This document shows, in pieces, positions 41,553-50,619 of a stretch of 64,000 bases of DNA. The stretch comes from Pseudomonas sp. 7SR1 (lineage in GTDB: Bacteria > Pseudomonadota > Gammaproteobacteria > Pseudomonadales > Pseudomonadaceae), in assembly GCF_900156465.1 (NCBI RefSeq), contig NZ_LT707064.1, positions 4,851,001 through 4,915,000 of the forward strand, given 5' to 3'. The notes under the pieces are model-generated. The model was given only the letters and a program-made list of their open reading frames with translations. It made no database searches and was not told where the DNA came from. The stretch's first letter is position 1; each line of letters starts with the position of its first letter. A program made the position numbers and the translations under genes.

Positions 41553-42160
41553 ACAACCGGGAGACAGGTTTCACCTTGCTGGAAGTCATGGTGGCGATCC
41601 TGCTGATGGCGGTGGTCAGTCTGATCGCCTGGCGCGGGCTGGACAGCGTGACCCGGGCCGACAGCCACCTGCAGGCCAGCACCGAACAGACTGAAGCGCT
41701 GCTACGGGTGCTGAACCAGCTGGAGCGCGACGTGGCCCTGCGCGCCAGTACCGAGTTGAGCGAACCGATGAAGCCCGGCGTCGACGACGAACCCTCCACC
41801 GCCCCACCCGCCCTGACCGTGCGCAGCACCGAGGGTCGGGGGTTTCGTCTGGATGTCATCCGTGTCTCCGCGACCCAGGAAGGCCAGCTGCAACGGGTGC
41901 GCTGGTGGCTCAAGGGCGACACGCTTTACCGCGCCCAGGGCCCGGCCCGCAGCCACTACCCACTGCCCGCCCCCGGACCGGGGGTGGCCGTGCTCAGCGA
42001 AGTCAGCGATGCCGCATTGCGGTATTGGGACGTGGAAAAAGGCTGGCGCAAGCTCAGCGGCAACCGCCGGGACAACCCGACGGGCATCGAAATCAGCCTG
42101 ACCCGCCGGACCACCCAGGGCCTGGAGAAATACCGGCAGGTGCTGGGGCCTTTGGAATAA
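41549..42160 (+). CDS. hxcW: Type II secretion minor pseudopilin GspJ (HxcW)
   Basis: A 203-residue minor pseudopilin with leader MNNRETG and G-FTLLEVMVAILLMAVVSL, then the GspJ core (LRVLNQLERDVALRAS, VRWWLKGDTLYRAQGPA, ALRYWDVEKGW). It is translationally coupled to hxcU. With this gene the window holds every core Hxc component except the prepilin peptidase, which is usually shared with type IV pili and encoded elsewhere. Confidence 0.9.
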   Translation: MNNRETGFTLLEVMVAILLMAVVSLIAWRGLDSVTRADSHLQASTEQTEALLRVLNQLERDVALRASTELSEPMKPGVDDEPSTAPPALTVRSTEGRGFRLDVIRVSATQEGQLQRVRWWLKGDTLYRAQGPARSHYPLPAPGPGVAVLSEVSDAALRYWDVEKGWRKLSGNRRDNPTGIEISLTRRTTQGLEKYRQVLGPLE

Positions 42161-42245
42161 GCCCCTTGCCATCGCCTGGACGCTCGATTTCGCGGGCGCG
42201 CGCCCATAGAGATAGAGATGGCGCCGAGATCTTCACCCGGATTTC

Positions 42246-42330
42246 CGTGGCAGCGAGCCTGCTGGCGATAGCGGTAGGTCAGTCAACCTCTTCGCCCACT
42301 GAACCACCTTCCCGGGCAGGCTCGCACACG
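42246..42330. repeat. Degenerate REPIN
   Basis: CGTGGCAGCGAGCCTGCTGGCGATAGCGG and, inverted, CGGGCAGGCTCGC. These are recognisable but decayed relatives of the REP copies at 34320-34409, in the gap between hxcW and the convergent pgm gene. Confidence 0.6.
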
Positions 42331-42344
42331 GTCCTCCTCACAGA

Positions 42345-43985
42345 TCAGCTGATGGCGCCATCCACGAGGGCTTGCGCCTCGCTCACCAGTTGCTTGAGGT
42401 GTTCATCGCCAATGAAGCTTTCGGCGTAGATCTTGTAGATGTCCTCGGTACCGGACGGACGCGCCGCGAACCAGCCATTTTCGGTCATGACCTTCAGGCC
42501 GCCGATGGCCTGGTCGTTGCCCGGGGCATGGCTGAGGATGCTCTGGATCGGCTCACCGGCCAGTTCGGTGGAAGCGACCTGCTCTGGCGAAAGCTTGCTC
42601 AACAAGGCCTTCTGCTGCGGGCTGGCCTTGGCGTCGACGCGCACCGAGAACGGTTCGCCCAGCTCATCCGTCAGGGCGCGGCAGGCCTGGCTTGGATCAC
42701 GACCGGTACGGGCGGTCATTTCCGCCGCCAGCAGCGCCGGGATCAGGCCGTCCTTGTCGGTGCTCCAGACACCGCCGTCCTTGCGCAGGAACGAAGCCCC
42801 GGCGCTCTCTTCGCCACCGAACCCCAGGGAACCGTCGAACAGGCCATCGGCGAACCACTTGAAGCCCACCGGCACCTCATAGAGACGACGACCCAGGCGC
42901 CGGGCGACGCGGTCGATCAGCCCGCTGCTGACCACCGTCTTGCCTACCGCCGCATCGGCGCGCCATTGCGGGCGGTTCTGGAACAGGTAGTCGATGGCGA
43001 CGGCCAGGTAGTTGTTTGGAGCCAGCAGTCCACCGGACGGCGTCACGATGCCATGGCGATCATGGTCCGGATCACAGGCGAAGGCCACGTCGAACCGCTC
43101 CTTCAGGCCGATCAGCCCCTGCATGGCATGACTGGAAGACGGGTCCATGCGGATCTGCCCATCCCAGTCGACGGTCATGAAGCGGAACGTCGAATCCACC
43201 TGGGTGTTCACCACCTCAAGGTCCAGGCGGTAATGCTCGGCAATGGCCGGCCAGTAGCGCACCCCCGCTCCGCCCAGCGGATCGACGCCCAGGCGCAAGC
43301 CGGCGGCGCGGATGGCGTCGAAATCGATGACGTTGACCAGGTCGGCCACGTAGGTGTTGAGGAAATCATGGCGGTGAGTGGTTGGGGCTTTCAGCGCCTG
43401 CTCGTAGCTGATGCGCTTGACGCCGGCCAACTGGTTGGCCAGCAATTCATTGGCCTTGGCTTCGATCCACTTGGTGATGTGGGTATCGGCCGGACCGCCG
43501 TTGGTAGGGTTGTACTTGTAGCCACCGCTTTGCGGCGGGTTGTGGGACGGCGTGATGACGATGCCGTCCGCCAGGCCGCTGGTGCGCCCGCGGTTGTAGC
43601 AGAGGATGGCATGGGACACCGCGGGCGTCGGGGTGTATTCGTCGCCTTCGGCGATCATGACGGTCACGCCGTTGGCCGCCAGCACTTCCAGGGCGCTGGC
43701 ACCCGCCGGGGTAGACAGCGCATGGGTGTCGATACCGACGAACAGCGGCCCGTCGATCCCGTGGGCTTCTCGGTACAGGCAGATCGCCTGACTGATCGCC
43801 AGCACGTGCCACTCGTTGAATCCCAGGTCGAATGAGCTGCCACGGTGACCGGAGGTGCCGAAAGCCACACGCTGGGTGGCAACCGAGGCATCGGGCCGGC
43901 CGGTGTAGTAGGCCGTCACCAGTCGCGGGATATCGATCAACAACTCTGCCGGCGCCGGCTTGCCCGCAAATGGACTGACTGTCAT
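42345..43985 (-). CDS. pgm: Phosphoglucomutase (alpha-D-glucose phosphate specific)
   Basis: A 546-residue phosphohexomutase interconverting glucose 1-phosphate and glucose 6-phosphate for glycogen, trehalose or envelope sugar metabolism. Family motifs are complete: TSGHRG at 44-49, the phosphoserine loop [12 protein letters not shown], the Mg-binding DPDHDRHG, the sugar-binding [10 protein letters not shown] and the phosphate-binding [13 protein letters not shown] near the C-terminus. It faces hxcW across a decayed REPIN and stands alone on its strand. Confidence 0.95.
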   Translation of the reverse strand: MTVSPFAGKPAPAELLIDIPRLVTAYYTGRPDASVATQRVAFGTSGHRGSSFDLGFNEWHVLAISQAICLYREAHGIDGPLFVGIDTHALSTPAGASALEVLAANGVTVMIAEGDEYTPTPAVSHAILCYNRGRTSGLADGIVITPSHNPPQSGGYKYNPTNGGPADTHITKWIEAKANELLANQLAGVKRISYEQALKAPTTHRHDFLNTYVADLVNVIDFDAIRAAGLRLGVDPLGGAGVRYWPAIAEHYRLDLEVVNTQVDSTFRFMTVDWDGQIRMDPSSSHAMQGLIGLKERFDVAFACDPDHDRHGIVTPSGGLLAPNNYLAVAIDYLFQNRPQWRADAAVGKTVVSSGLIDRVARRLGRRLYEVPVGFKWFADGLFDGSLGFGGEESAGASFLRKDGGVWSTDKDGLIPALLAAEMTARTGRDPSQACRALTDELGEPFSVRVDAKASPQQKALLSKLSPEQVASTELAGEPIQSILSHAPGNDQAIGGLKVMTENGWFAARPSGTEDIYKIYAESFIGDEHLKQLVSEAQALVDGAIS

Positions 43986-44076
43986 GCAAAACCTCTGAAT
44001 GGAGTGGCTTGGGAAATGGAATGCAGTTTACTGACAGTTCGACCGTGGCGCGATGGGTTCGATCCATCGCCCTGCA

Positions 44077-45474
44077 TTACGATTGCTCGAGCCTCAAGGC
44101 CTCGGCCAGCGCCCAGAGCGCGACGTCCATCTCATCCGATCCGCCCAGGGCATGGGTCAGGCGCAGATGCTGGGCATACAGGCCCTGGAGGCTGAACAGC
44201 TCCCCCGGGGCAATGACGATCCGCTGGGCAAGCAGGCGCTGGAACACCCGCCGCGGATCCACCCGTCGCAACGAGCGCACCCAGATCGTCGCACCTCCCT
44301 GGGGCTGCACCCATTGCACGCTGTCCCCCAGCCGCTCGCCCAGCAGCTGCGTCGTAGCGCCCGCGCTGTCGCGCAACAGACGCCGCAGGACCAGCACGTG
44401 CTGATCGATCCGACCATTGCTGTACAGCCGGGCGATGGCTTTCTGGCGAATCGGCGACAGACGAAACGCGCGCAGCAGGAAATGCCGTTGCAGCGGCAGG
44501 GTCAGCTGACGCGACAGCACATAACCGTACGGCGCTTCAGGGCCCACGGTCTTTTCGAAGGTGGAATAGACGATCAGCCGATCCGGGTCCAGCAGGTCAC
44601 GAAAAGGCGTGGCACCCGTTTCGAATGCCAGGTCCGTGTAGCTGTCGTTTTCCAGCACCCAGGTGCCATGCATCTCCAGCAAGCGAGCCACGGCGCGACG
44701 ATTGCCTTCGGACGCGAGCGTGCCCATGGGCATGTTCAGCACAGAGGAGAGCACCACCAGGCGCACCGACTCGTTGGCCAGCAATTGTTCCAGTAGCTCC
44801 AGGCTGATTTCGCCATCCCCCAGCAAGGGCAACTCCACCACCCGGACCTCAGCCGCTTGCAACAGGCGAAGGAGGGTCCAGTCGCAGGGCGATTCCACCA
44901 GGACCGTCGCGCCCCGCAGTTCCAGGACCGCAATGAGGATTTCCAGCACGCCCCTCGGATCGGCACCGATGTAGACATCATCGGCATTCCAGCAGCGGGC
45001 CGGCGAAGAGGTATAGCGGGCCGCCAGGGCGGTACGCAATTCCTGTTCACCCCAGGGTTGCGAAGGCATCTGGGAGGAGCGTGGATACTGGCGCAACAAT
45101 TCGCGCTCAAGCAGTAGCAGCGGACTGTCCAGGGGCTGCAGCGCGGCAGGCTCGTCGGCGCTGAGTACTCGCATGCCCGGTCGCCGTGCATTGACATACA
45201 GCGTCTCGAGCAAATCGTCGCCCCCCTCCAGGGTCGCGACGCAGGGCACCGGCGAGGCGTAATACCCGGACTTGGCGATGGAATAGACCCGCCCTTCCTT
45301 CTCCAGCAGCGAATAGGCGTACTGGATGGTGGAGATCGACACGCTCAGGCGGTCGGCCAGTTGCCGCAACGACGGCAGGCGCACCCGGGCATCGGCGCCC
45401 AGTTCGTTGATCAACGTCGTCAGGTAGCGATAGACCGCCTGGTAGGCGAAATCCGTTTCCCGCCCTCCTTTCAT
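44077..45474 (-). CDS. MocR-type regulator (GntR HTH fused to PLP aminotransferase-like domain)
   Basis: A 465-residue transcription factor. Residues 1-75 are a GntR winged helix (RLPSLRQLADRLSVSISTIQYAYSLLEKEGRVYS) and the rest is a fold-type I aminotransferase-like domain. The probable PLP Schiff-base lysine lies in YSTFEKTVGPEAPYGYV. MocR proteins sense an amino compound through PLP. The unknown 497-residue gene lies 75 bp upstream on the same strand, so the two may share an operon and the regulator may control it. The target pathway cannot be told from sequence. Confidence 0.88.
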   Translation of the reverse strand: MKGGRETDFAYQAVYRYLTTLINELGADARVRLPSLRQLADRLSVSISTIQYAYSLLEKEGRVYSIAKSGYYASPVPCVATLEGGDDLLETLYVNARRPGMRVLSADEPAALQPLDSPLLLLERELLRQYPRSSQMPSQPWGEQELRTALAARYTSSPARCWNADDVYIGADPRGVLEILIAVLELRGATVLVESPCDWTLLRLLQAAEVRVVELPLLGDGEISLELLEQLLANESVRLVVLSSVLNMPMGTLASEGNRRAVARLLEMHGTWVLENDSYTDLAFETGATPFRDLLDPDRLIVYSTFEKTVGPEAPYGYVLSRQLTLPLQRHFLLRAFRLSPIRQKAIARLYSNGRIDQHVLVLRRLLRDSAGATTQLLGERLGDSVQWVQPQGGATIWVRSLRRVDPRRVFQRLLAQRIVIAPGELFSLQGLYAQHLRLTHALGGSDEMDVALWALAEALRLEQS

Positions 45475-45549
45475 GACTTCAGGCTCGCCATTGATGCGAG
45501 CACCGAACCGGCCGGGCAGTCGTTGAATAAATCCGTCAAGCCGCGCCCC

Positions 45550-47043
45550 TCAATGCCTGGCCGAGCGTTCGCGCAAGCCATCGGCGTCCAGTCCCGGCGC
45601 GTCATCGTCGGTGTCGTCCAGGCCCTGTTGCGGATCGACTCCGGACGCGTTTTCCTGGTCCGGCGCCGCGATGCTCGCCCCATAGAGCCTGCCGAGCATG
45701 TCGATGGACAGGCCGCTGACATCCACCATCCACTGCGCCACCTGGTCGGCGATGGGCGCGCCCTGCATGGCCTTGTGCAAGTCCGGCATCGCCACCAGCA
45801 TGCCGGGATGGCAGCAGCGCAGGAAATGCTCGAGGCCTGCGCCTTTTTCGACAAAGGGCGCGAACAGCATGCACACCAGTTGCGCTTCGTTGAGCCCCAG
45901 CGTCTTCTGCGCTTCGAGGGCGGCCAGGGCACGCCGCTCGGCAATGGCCGAGGGCGGACCGAACAGCTCGTTGGCCTGCGCGCAGGCATGCTCCGGCAGT
46001 TGCTTGCGGTGCATGATCATGACAGCCCGTTGGACATAGTCGCCATAGCCCGTCTCGTAGCTGCGCCCCTGCAGGTAGCAAGCCTGCAGGCCATGCAGAT
46101 GAGCCGACAGCAGCGGGCTGAGGTATTCGTTCTCGGGGGAAGACGCGATGAAGTCGTCGGTCCGCACCCGCAGGAATTCGCTGAACAGCGGCCAGTTGGT
46201 TTCCTCGGAGCGCTCGACGATCAGGTCGTCGATACCGATATGCCCGACGCGACGGCAGGCCTGGAAACAGCCCTCGGGTTTCCACGCCCCGACCCGGTGC
46301 GCCCCATAGAAATGCTGGAAGAGATCGCCGCCAAGACCATCGAGCTGCGCGAACAGACTGTCAAAGGTGCCGGTTGGCTCGGTGACCAGGCCGATCTTGC
46401 GGGTCGCCCGTCGAAGGCCCGCCATGAACTGCTTCTGCTGGCGTGGCGTATCGCTGCTCACCAGGGAATCGACCCCCGCCTCCCAGCGCGCCATGTGCTG
46501 ATAGAACTCCGCCATGGCCAGATAGCCATCGTCGCCGATCTCCAGGGGGCTATCGGGGGAGCGAAGGTGTCCCAGGACCAGCATGTCCATGCGATTGGAT
46601 TCGTGCCCGGCCACCGACAATGGCTGGCGGTGATTGAACGGCACCACTTCGCGGTTATCGCTCATCAGCAGTTCGACCCGGGGATCATCGTAGACGAACA
46701 GCGCGCTATAGCAGCGGTGGATGTTTTCCAGGGTCGACTGGGTGGTCTCGCCCAACCGCGGCGTGGCGACACGCAGGTCGAAGGTGACCGGATGCCGGCC
46801 GGCAATGCTCAATTGCGCCGCCCTCAGGGCCGTCAGGACATAGAAACTGTCCCGGCTTCCGTTCTGGACCGTCAGCACCCGGTAATCACCGATCCGCTCG
46901 ATGCCGCCGGCGGCGACAATCAGGCGTTGTATCAAAAGCTGCAACGCCGTGCGCTCGGCACGGGAATAGAAACTTAACAGTCGCTGCAATATCTGTTGAT
47001 ACACGTGAACCATTGCCTGCTCATGAATTGCACTCATAACCAT
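45550..47043 (-). CDS. Unrecognised 497-residue protein upstream of the MocR gene
   Basis: I do not recognise a family. The protein is soluble-looking, with no signal peptide or membrane helix and many aromatic and acidic residues. Recognisable segments are SFYSRAERTALQLLIQRLIVAAGGIERIG near the N-terminus, FVYDDPRVELLMSDNREVV and FYQHMARWEAGVDSLV in the middle, and a helical C-terminal half with LRCCHPGMLVAMPDLHKAM. The last 45 residues are acidic and probably disordered. Start could be the ATG at 47043 or the second ATG six bases on. A plus-strand open frame over the same bases is His/Gln/Arg-rich shadow. Upstream DNA is unusually AT-rich. Confidence 0.8.
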   Translation of the reverse strand: MVMSAIHEQAMVHVYQQILQRLLSFYSRAERTALQLLIQRLIVAAGGIERIGDYRVLTVQNGSRDSFYVLTALRAAQLSIAGRHPVTFDLRVATPRLGETTQSTLENIHRCYSALFVYDDPRVELLMSDNREVVPFNHRQPLSVAGHESNRMDMLVLGHLRSPDSPLEIGDDGYLAMAEFYQHMARWEAGVDSLVSSDTPRQQKQFMAGLRRATRKIGLVTEPTGTFDSLFAQLDGLGGDLFQHFYGAHRVGAWKPEGCFQACRRVGHIGIDDLIVERSEETNWPLFSEFLRVRTDDFIASSPENEYLSPLLSAHLHGLQACYLQGRSYETGYGDYVQRAVMIMHRKQLPEHACAQANELFGPPSAIAERRALAALEAQKTLGLNEAQLVCMLFAPFVEKGAGLEHFLRCCHPGMLVAMPDLHKAMQGAPIADQVAQWMVDVSGLSIDMLGRLYGASIAAPDQENASGVDPQQGLDDTDDDAPGLDADGLRERSARH

Positions 47044-47697
47044 TTACCTGGAAATTCGAATATCGGCCTCGCACCCACTGATGTGACCGCGCGACATGTT
47101 GGGCTGGAGGATCTGTTCTACTACTGCGAAGAGTATTGTTAATACGCTTGAACTTTGCTTGCCGTAATTATTTGACACATACATTGAGCGCCAACCCACT
47201 TGCGTCCAGGGTCCGGCTCAAACCCGCACAATCATTGGCTTTCAACAAGCCACGGGCGCGTCCTAGGAGATTTCCGACAACGTCCCACAGATAATGAGTA
47301 CAAAAAACAAAGAACATGCTGAACTTTAGTGAACAGCCTGCCCCACGCTGTTCTTCTGACAATCGATAGAATAACCCGGACCCAATAACGGCCAAAGCAT
47401 CTTGAACAGGTATTGAAGGACGAAGACCTTCCGAAAACGTGTATTGCACCACGACTTCTTCCTTGAGCTGAAAACCAGCGTTCAATTATCAGGACTTCAT
47501 TAATGATTAGAAGATACAGATTAAAGGCAAAAACCAGCTCAGTTGTCCGGGCACAAACGAAGTGGGTTCGAACGAAAGGCAGGCGCAAGCAACCGTGTCA
47601 GCACGGATTCACTGGCCTACGATGATGGCGGGGATGACCGGGTCGGGTCGGAGGATGCGCAAGAGCCCGTTGCGACGACTCTTGCGCGGGACGGACG
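47044..47697. other. 654-bp gap with no supported gene (AT-rich left part)
   Basis: The stretch 47044-47530 is clearly more AT-rich than its surroundings. Open frames of about 105 and 118 codons exist on the minus strand (47168-47485 and 47232-47588), but they overlap each other, lack good ribosome binding sites and show no family motif. They may be a decayed gene or simply promoter DNA for the unknown 497-residue gene. From 47540 to 47697 composition returns to normal with no feature seen. Confidence 0.4.
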
Positions 47698-48723
47698 TCA
47701 GGCGGGATCGACCACCTGGAGGGCAACACGCTCGCGGCAAGGGCATTCGTCCATGTAGCGGTGCGCCTCGACAAACTCGGCGAACGGGAAGACACGGGTC
47801 TTGAGGGGCAACAGGACGCGATCGGCCGTCAATTGATTGATATCGCGCAGAGCCCGTTGCAACGCTACGTGGTCCTGGACGATACCCAGTTCCGGCTTGC
47901 CCGTGAAATTGCCAATGCAATGCACGAAGAACTGGATGTTCTTCTGGAACGCCGCACAGGCCGGGAATGGCGTCTGATTGCCACCTTGCAGGCCGTACAA
48001 CACCAGGCTGCCCCGTGGCGCCAGCACGTCGCCCAGCAAGGACATCTGCGGTCCGCCAAGGCCGTCGAACACCACGTCGACACCGCGATTGTCGGTAAGC
48101 TTGTTGATTTGCATGAGCAAGTCCTGCTCTTCCGTGACGATGACCTTCTCGGCCCCCAGGGACAGCAGGTACTCACGCTCATCGGAGGTCTTGGTGGCCG
48201 CGATCACCCGCACCCCCAGCGCCTTGCCCAACTGGACAAAGGACGGACCGGCGCAATGGCTGGCATCCGTCACCAGGGCGAACTGCCCGGGCTTGACCCG
48301 CGCCAGGTCGACATAGGCGAAATAGGCGATCAGCAGCGGCGTGTAGTGCACGGCGGCTTCGATCGGGCTCAGGACGTCGGGATACCGGGTCAGCGCGGTG
48401 CGCGGCAGCACGATGAGCTCGCCGTACACCGGATAGTCGTTCGGGCTTTCGGCGGGGAAGCTGGCGACCTTGTCGCCTACGGCCAGATCGTCGACACCGT
48501 CGCCCACGGCGGTGACCACCCCAGCCATTTCATGGCCCAGGCCAGAAGGCAGGCGAGCCTGGGACGACGCCAGGTTCTGGCGCCAAAGGGTGTCATACCA
48601 GCTGATACCGATCGCTTCTACGCGGACCTGCACTTCTCCTGGCGCAGGAAGAGCCGTCGTCTGCTCTTCGCATTTGAGCACCTCGGCACCACCAAACTTG
48701 TGAAAACGGATCGTGCGGGACAT
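47698..48723 (-). CDS. mexS: MexS-like quinone/zinc-type oxidoreductase
   Basis: A 341-residue MDR-superfamily NADPH oxidoreductase without the catalytic zinc cysteines of true alcohol dehydrogenases. It has the GroES-like N-domain (GLGHEMAGVVTAVGDGVDDLAVGDKV) and a Rossmann domain (LGVRVIAATKTSDEREYLLSLGAEKVI, VDVVFDGLGG). In P. aeruginosa mexS lies divergently beside mexT, detoxifies electrophiles and keeps MexT in check. Here the neighbour is likewise a divergent MexT gene. The ATG at 48723 (MSRTIRFHKFGGAEVLKCE) has GAGG at suitable spacing; a start five codons earlier is less likely. Confidence 0.85.
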   Translation of the reverse strand: MSRTIRFHKFGGAEVLKCEEQTTALPAPGEVQVRVEAIGISWYDTLWRQNLASSQARLPSGLGHEMAGVVTAVGDGVDDLAVGDKVASFPAESPNDYPVYGELIVLPRTALTRYPDVLSPIEAAVHYTPLLIAYFAYVDLARVKPGQFALVTDASHCAGPSFVQLGKALGVRVIAATKTSDEREYLLSLGAEKVIVTEEQDLLMQINKLTDNRGVDVVFDGLGGPQMSLLGDVLAPRGSLVLYGLQGGNQTPFPACAAFQKNIQFFVHCIGNFTGKPELGIVQDHVALQRALRDINQLTADRVLLPLKTRVFPFAEFVEAHRYMDECPCRERVALQVVDPA

Positions 48724-49113
48724 CGCAAACCTCGTCAAAGTAACCTCTAATGCCCTGAACTCTATCCGGGCTTTGTGCCCAAGACCATCAGTGGCTATTA
48801 ATAGTCGACATGCCTGTCATTGATTCCGCCATCAGAAAACCACCAGCCCTGCAGGCCCGCCCCTAGGCTAAACGCCTTGGGACCAAGCTCAGGCAAGGCG
48901 AACACAGCCGGGCAAGCGCAGCGTACCGGGGTACATGAGCCTTGCGAGGCCGTTTTCAACGCAGCATGAACGAGTATCAGGGCTTTCCCTACAGAGCCTA
49001 GGAAAATTCAATTAGCCGGTGCAGAGTACCAGCCTTTACCCGTAAGATTCATGCCGGCCATTGTTCCCATATGGCCGCCCACGTCAAGCTTGCCGAATCT
49101 GCCAGGACCCCAG
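48724..49113. promoter_or_regulatory. mexS-mexT divergent control region
   Basis: The 390-bp gap has a LysR-type site candidate at 48785-48825, containing ATCA, AATAGTCGACATGC and CTGTCATTGAT. It partly resembles the MexT-bound element (ATCA-N5-GTCGAT-N4-ACYAT) found upstream of mexS and mexE in P. aeruginosa. The match is incomplete. The rest of the gap shows no open frame with a plausible start. Confidence 0.4.
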
Positions 49114-50028
49114 ATGAATCGTAATGACCTGCGTCGTGTCGACCTGAACCTGTTGATCGTGTTCGAAACACTGATGCATGAACGCAGCGTAACCCGCGCC
49201 GCCGAGAAACTGTTCCTCGGCCAGCCGGCCATCAGCGCCGCGCTGTCGCGGCTGCGCAGCCTGTTCGATGACCCGCTGTTCGTGCGCACCGGCCGCAGCA
49301 TGGAACCTTCGGCACGGGCCATCGAGATCTTCGCCCTGCTCTCCCCGGCCCTGGACTCGATTTCCACGGCAGTCAGCCGGGCGGCGGAATTCGACCCGGC
49401 CACCAGCACCTCGGTGTTTCGCATCGGCCTTTCGGACGATGCCGAATTCGCCCTGCTGCCGATGCTGCTCAAGCGCCTGCGCGCCGAGGCGCCGGGCATC
49501 GTGCTGGTGGTGCGCCGGGTCAACTACCTCCTGATGCCGAGCCTGCTGACGTCCGGCGAAATCTCCATTGGTGTCAGCTATACCGACGACCTGCCGGCCA
49601 ACGCCAAGCGCAAGGTACTGCGGCGCAGCTCGCCCAAGGTGCTGCGGGCCGATACCGCGCCCGGGCAATTGACCCTGGACGAATTCTGCGCCCGCCCCCA
49701 TGCCCTGGTGTCCTTCGCCGGTGACCTGAGCGGCTTCATCGACGAAGAACTGGAAAAGCTCGGCCGCAAGCGCCACGTCGTACTGGCCGTCCCGCAGTTC
49801 AACGGCTTGAGTACGCTGCTGTCGGGCACCGACATCATCGCCACCGTGCCCGACTACACCGCCGAGGCCCTGACCTCCGCCGGTGGCGTACGCGCCGAAG
49901 ACCCGCCCATCCCGGTACGCAGCTTCGAGCTGCACATGGCCTGGCGCGGCTCCCAGGACAACGATCCGGGCGAGCGCTGGTTGCGTTCGCGGATTCAGAT
50001 GTTTTTCGGCGACCCTGAGAGTCTATAG
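49114..50028 (+). CDS. mexT: MexT, LysR-family activator
   Basis: A 304-residue LysR regulator starting MNRNDLRRVDLNLLIVFETL, with the winged helix at about 10-70 (ERSVTRAAEKLFLGQPAISA, FVRTGRSMEPSARA) and a NodD-like effector domain (FDPATSTSVFRIGLSDDAEF, FAGDLSGFIDEELE, FNGLSTLLSGTDIIATVPDY). The sequence is very like P. aeruginosa MexT, which activates mexS and the mexEF-oprN efflux operon under disulfide/electrophile stress. No mexEF-oprN follows in this window. A start 63 bases upstream is open but adds a Pro-rich non-family extension. Confidence 0.9.
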   Translation: MNRNDLRRVDLNLLIVFETLMHERSVTRAAEKLFLGQPAISAALSRLRSLFDDPLFVRTGRSMEPSARAIEIFALLSPALDSISTAVSRAAEFDPATSTSVFRIGLSDDAEFALLPMLLKRLRAEAPGIVLVVRRVNYLLMPSLLTSGEISIGVSYTDDLPANAKRKVLRRSSPKVLRADTAPGQLTLDEFCARPHALVSFAGDLSGFIDEELEKLGRKRHVVLAVPQFNGLSTLLSGTDIIATVPDYTAEALTSAGGVRAEDPPIPVRSFELHMAWRGSQDNDPGERWLRSRIQMFFGDPESL

Positions 50029-50117
50029 GCGTCGTCAGGAAGGCTGTTAATCCTGATCATTTCTGCCTTTTGATAGACCATGGAGATCCATCCACCTCCA
50101 GTGGATTGCTACATTAG

Positions 50118-50549
50118 GGGCAATTAGGGCTTGCGCTGATAGGCATGGCTGCACTGGTTGGGATGCTAGGGATGAGCGTTGGCCATTTTTGGCTTGCACT
50201 GGTATTGCTTGGCGTTGGCTGCAACTTCGGTTTTCTCGGGGCCTCTGCCTTGGTGCTGACCTGTCACACCTCAGAAGACGGGCCGCGCGTACAAGCGATC
50301 AACGACTTCGTTGTATTCGGCACTATGGTTTTCGGTTCATTTCTATCTGGCGGACTGCTCGACGCCTATGGCTGGACGACCGCCTCCGGTCTAATTCTGG
50401 TTCCAATGCTGCTGGCTATGTTCGGGCTCCTTTGGCTACAGCGTCGCCCATCTAACGTAGGCGTCCAACCTCAAACCTTACAGGTCGGCTCGGCACTGGC
50501 CTGCTTGCAGCCAGAAGGTCAATGCCATGTGGTTCAGCCTGTTAGGTAG
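50118..50549 (+). pseudogene. 5'-truncated MFS transporter (C-terminal fragment)
   Basis: The frame opens after a TAG at 50115-50117 and reads LGLALIGMAALVGMLGMSVG, then HFWLALVLLGVGCNFGFLGA, NDFVVFGTMVFGSFLSGGLLD and LILVPMLLAMFGLLWLQRRP. These are the last three or four helices of an MFS permease, about a third of the normal length. The first helices are missing and mexT ends 89 bp upstream, so the 5' part was deleted. The last 30 residues after LQRRP look non-native, as if the 3' end was also replaced. It marks the left edge of the accessory region. Confidence 0.7.
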
Positions 50550-50619
50550 TAAAGCACTTCGGGGCGAGCGCCGTCCTCAAGCGGCTAACTATTGGTAGCC
50601 GCTCCGAATGTCAGTTCCT

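Noticed and set aside
45361..46977. 538-codon plus-strand open frame opposite the unknown 497-residue gene
   Set aside because: Composition (His/Gln/Arg-rich, low in Lys and aromatic residues) is that of an antisense shadow in GC-rich DNA. The minus-strand product has balanced composition.
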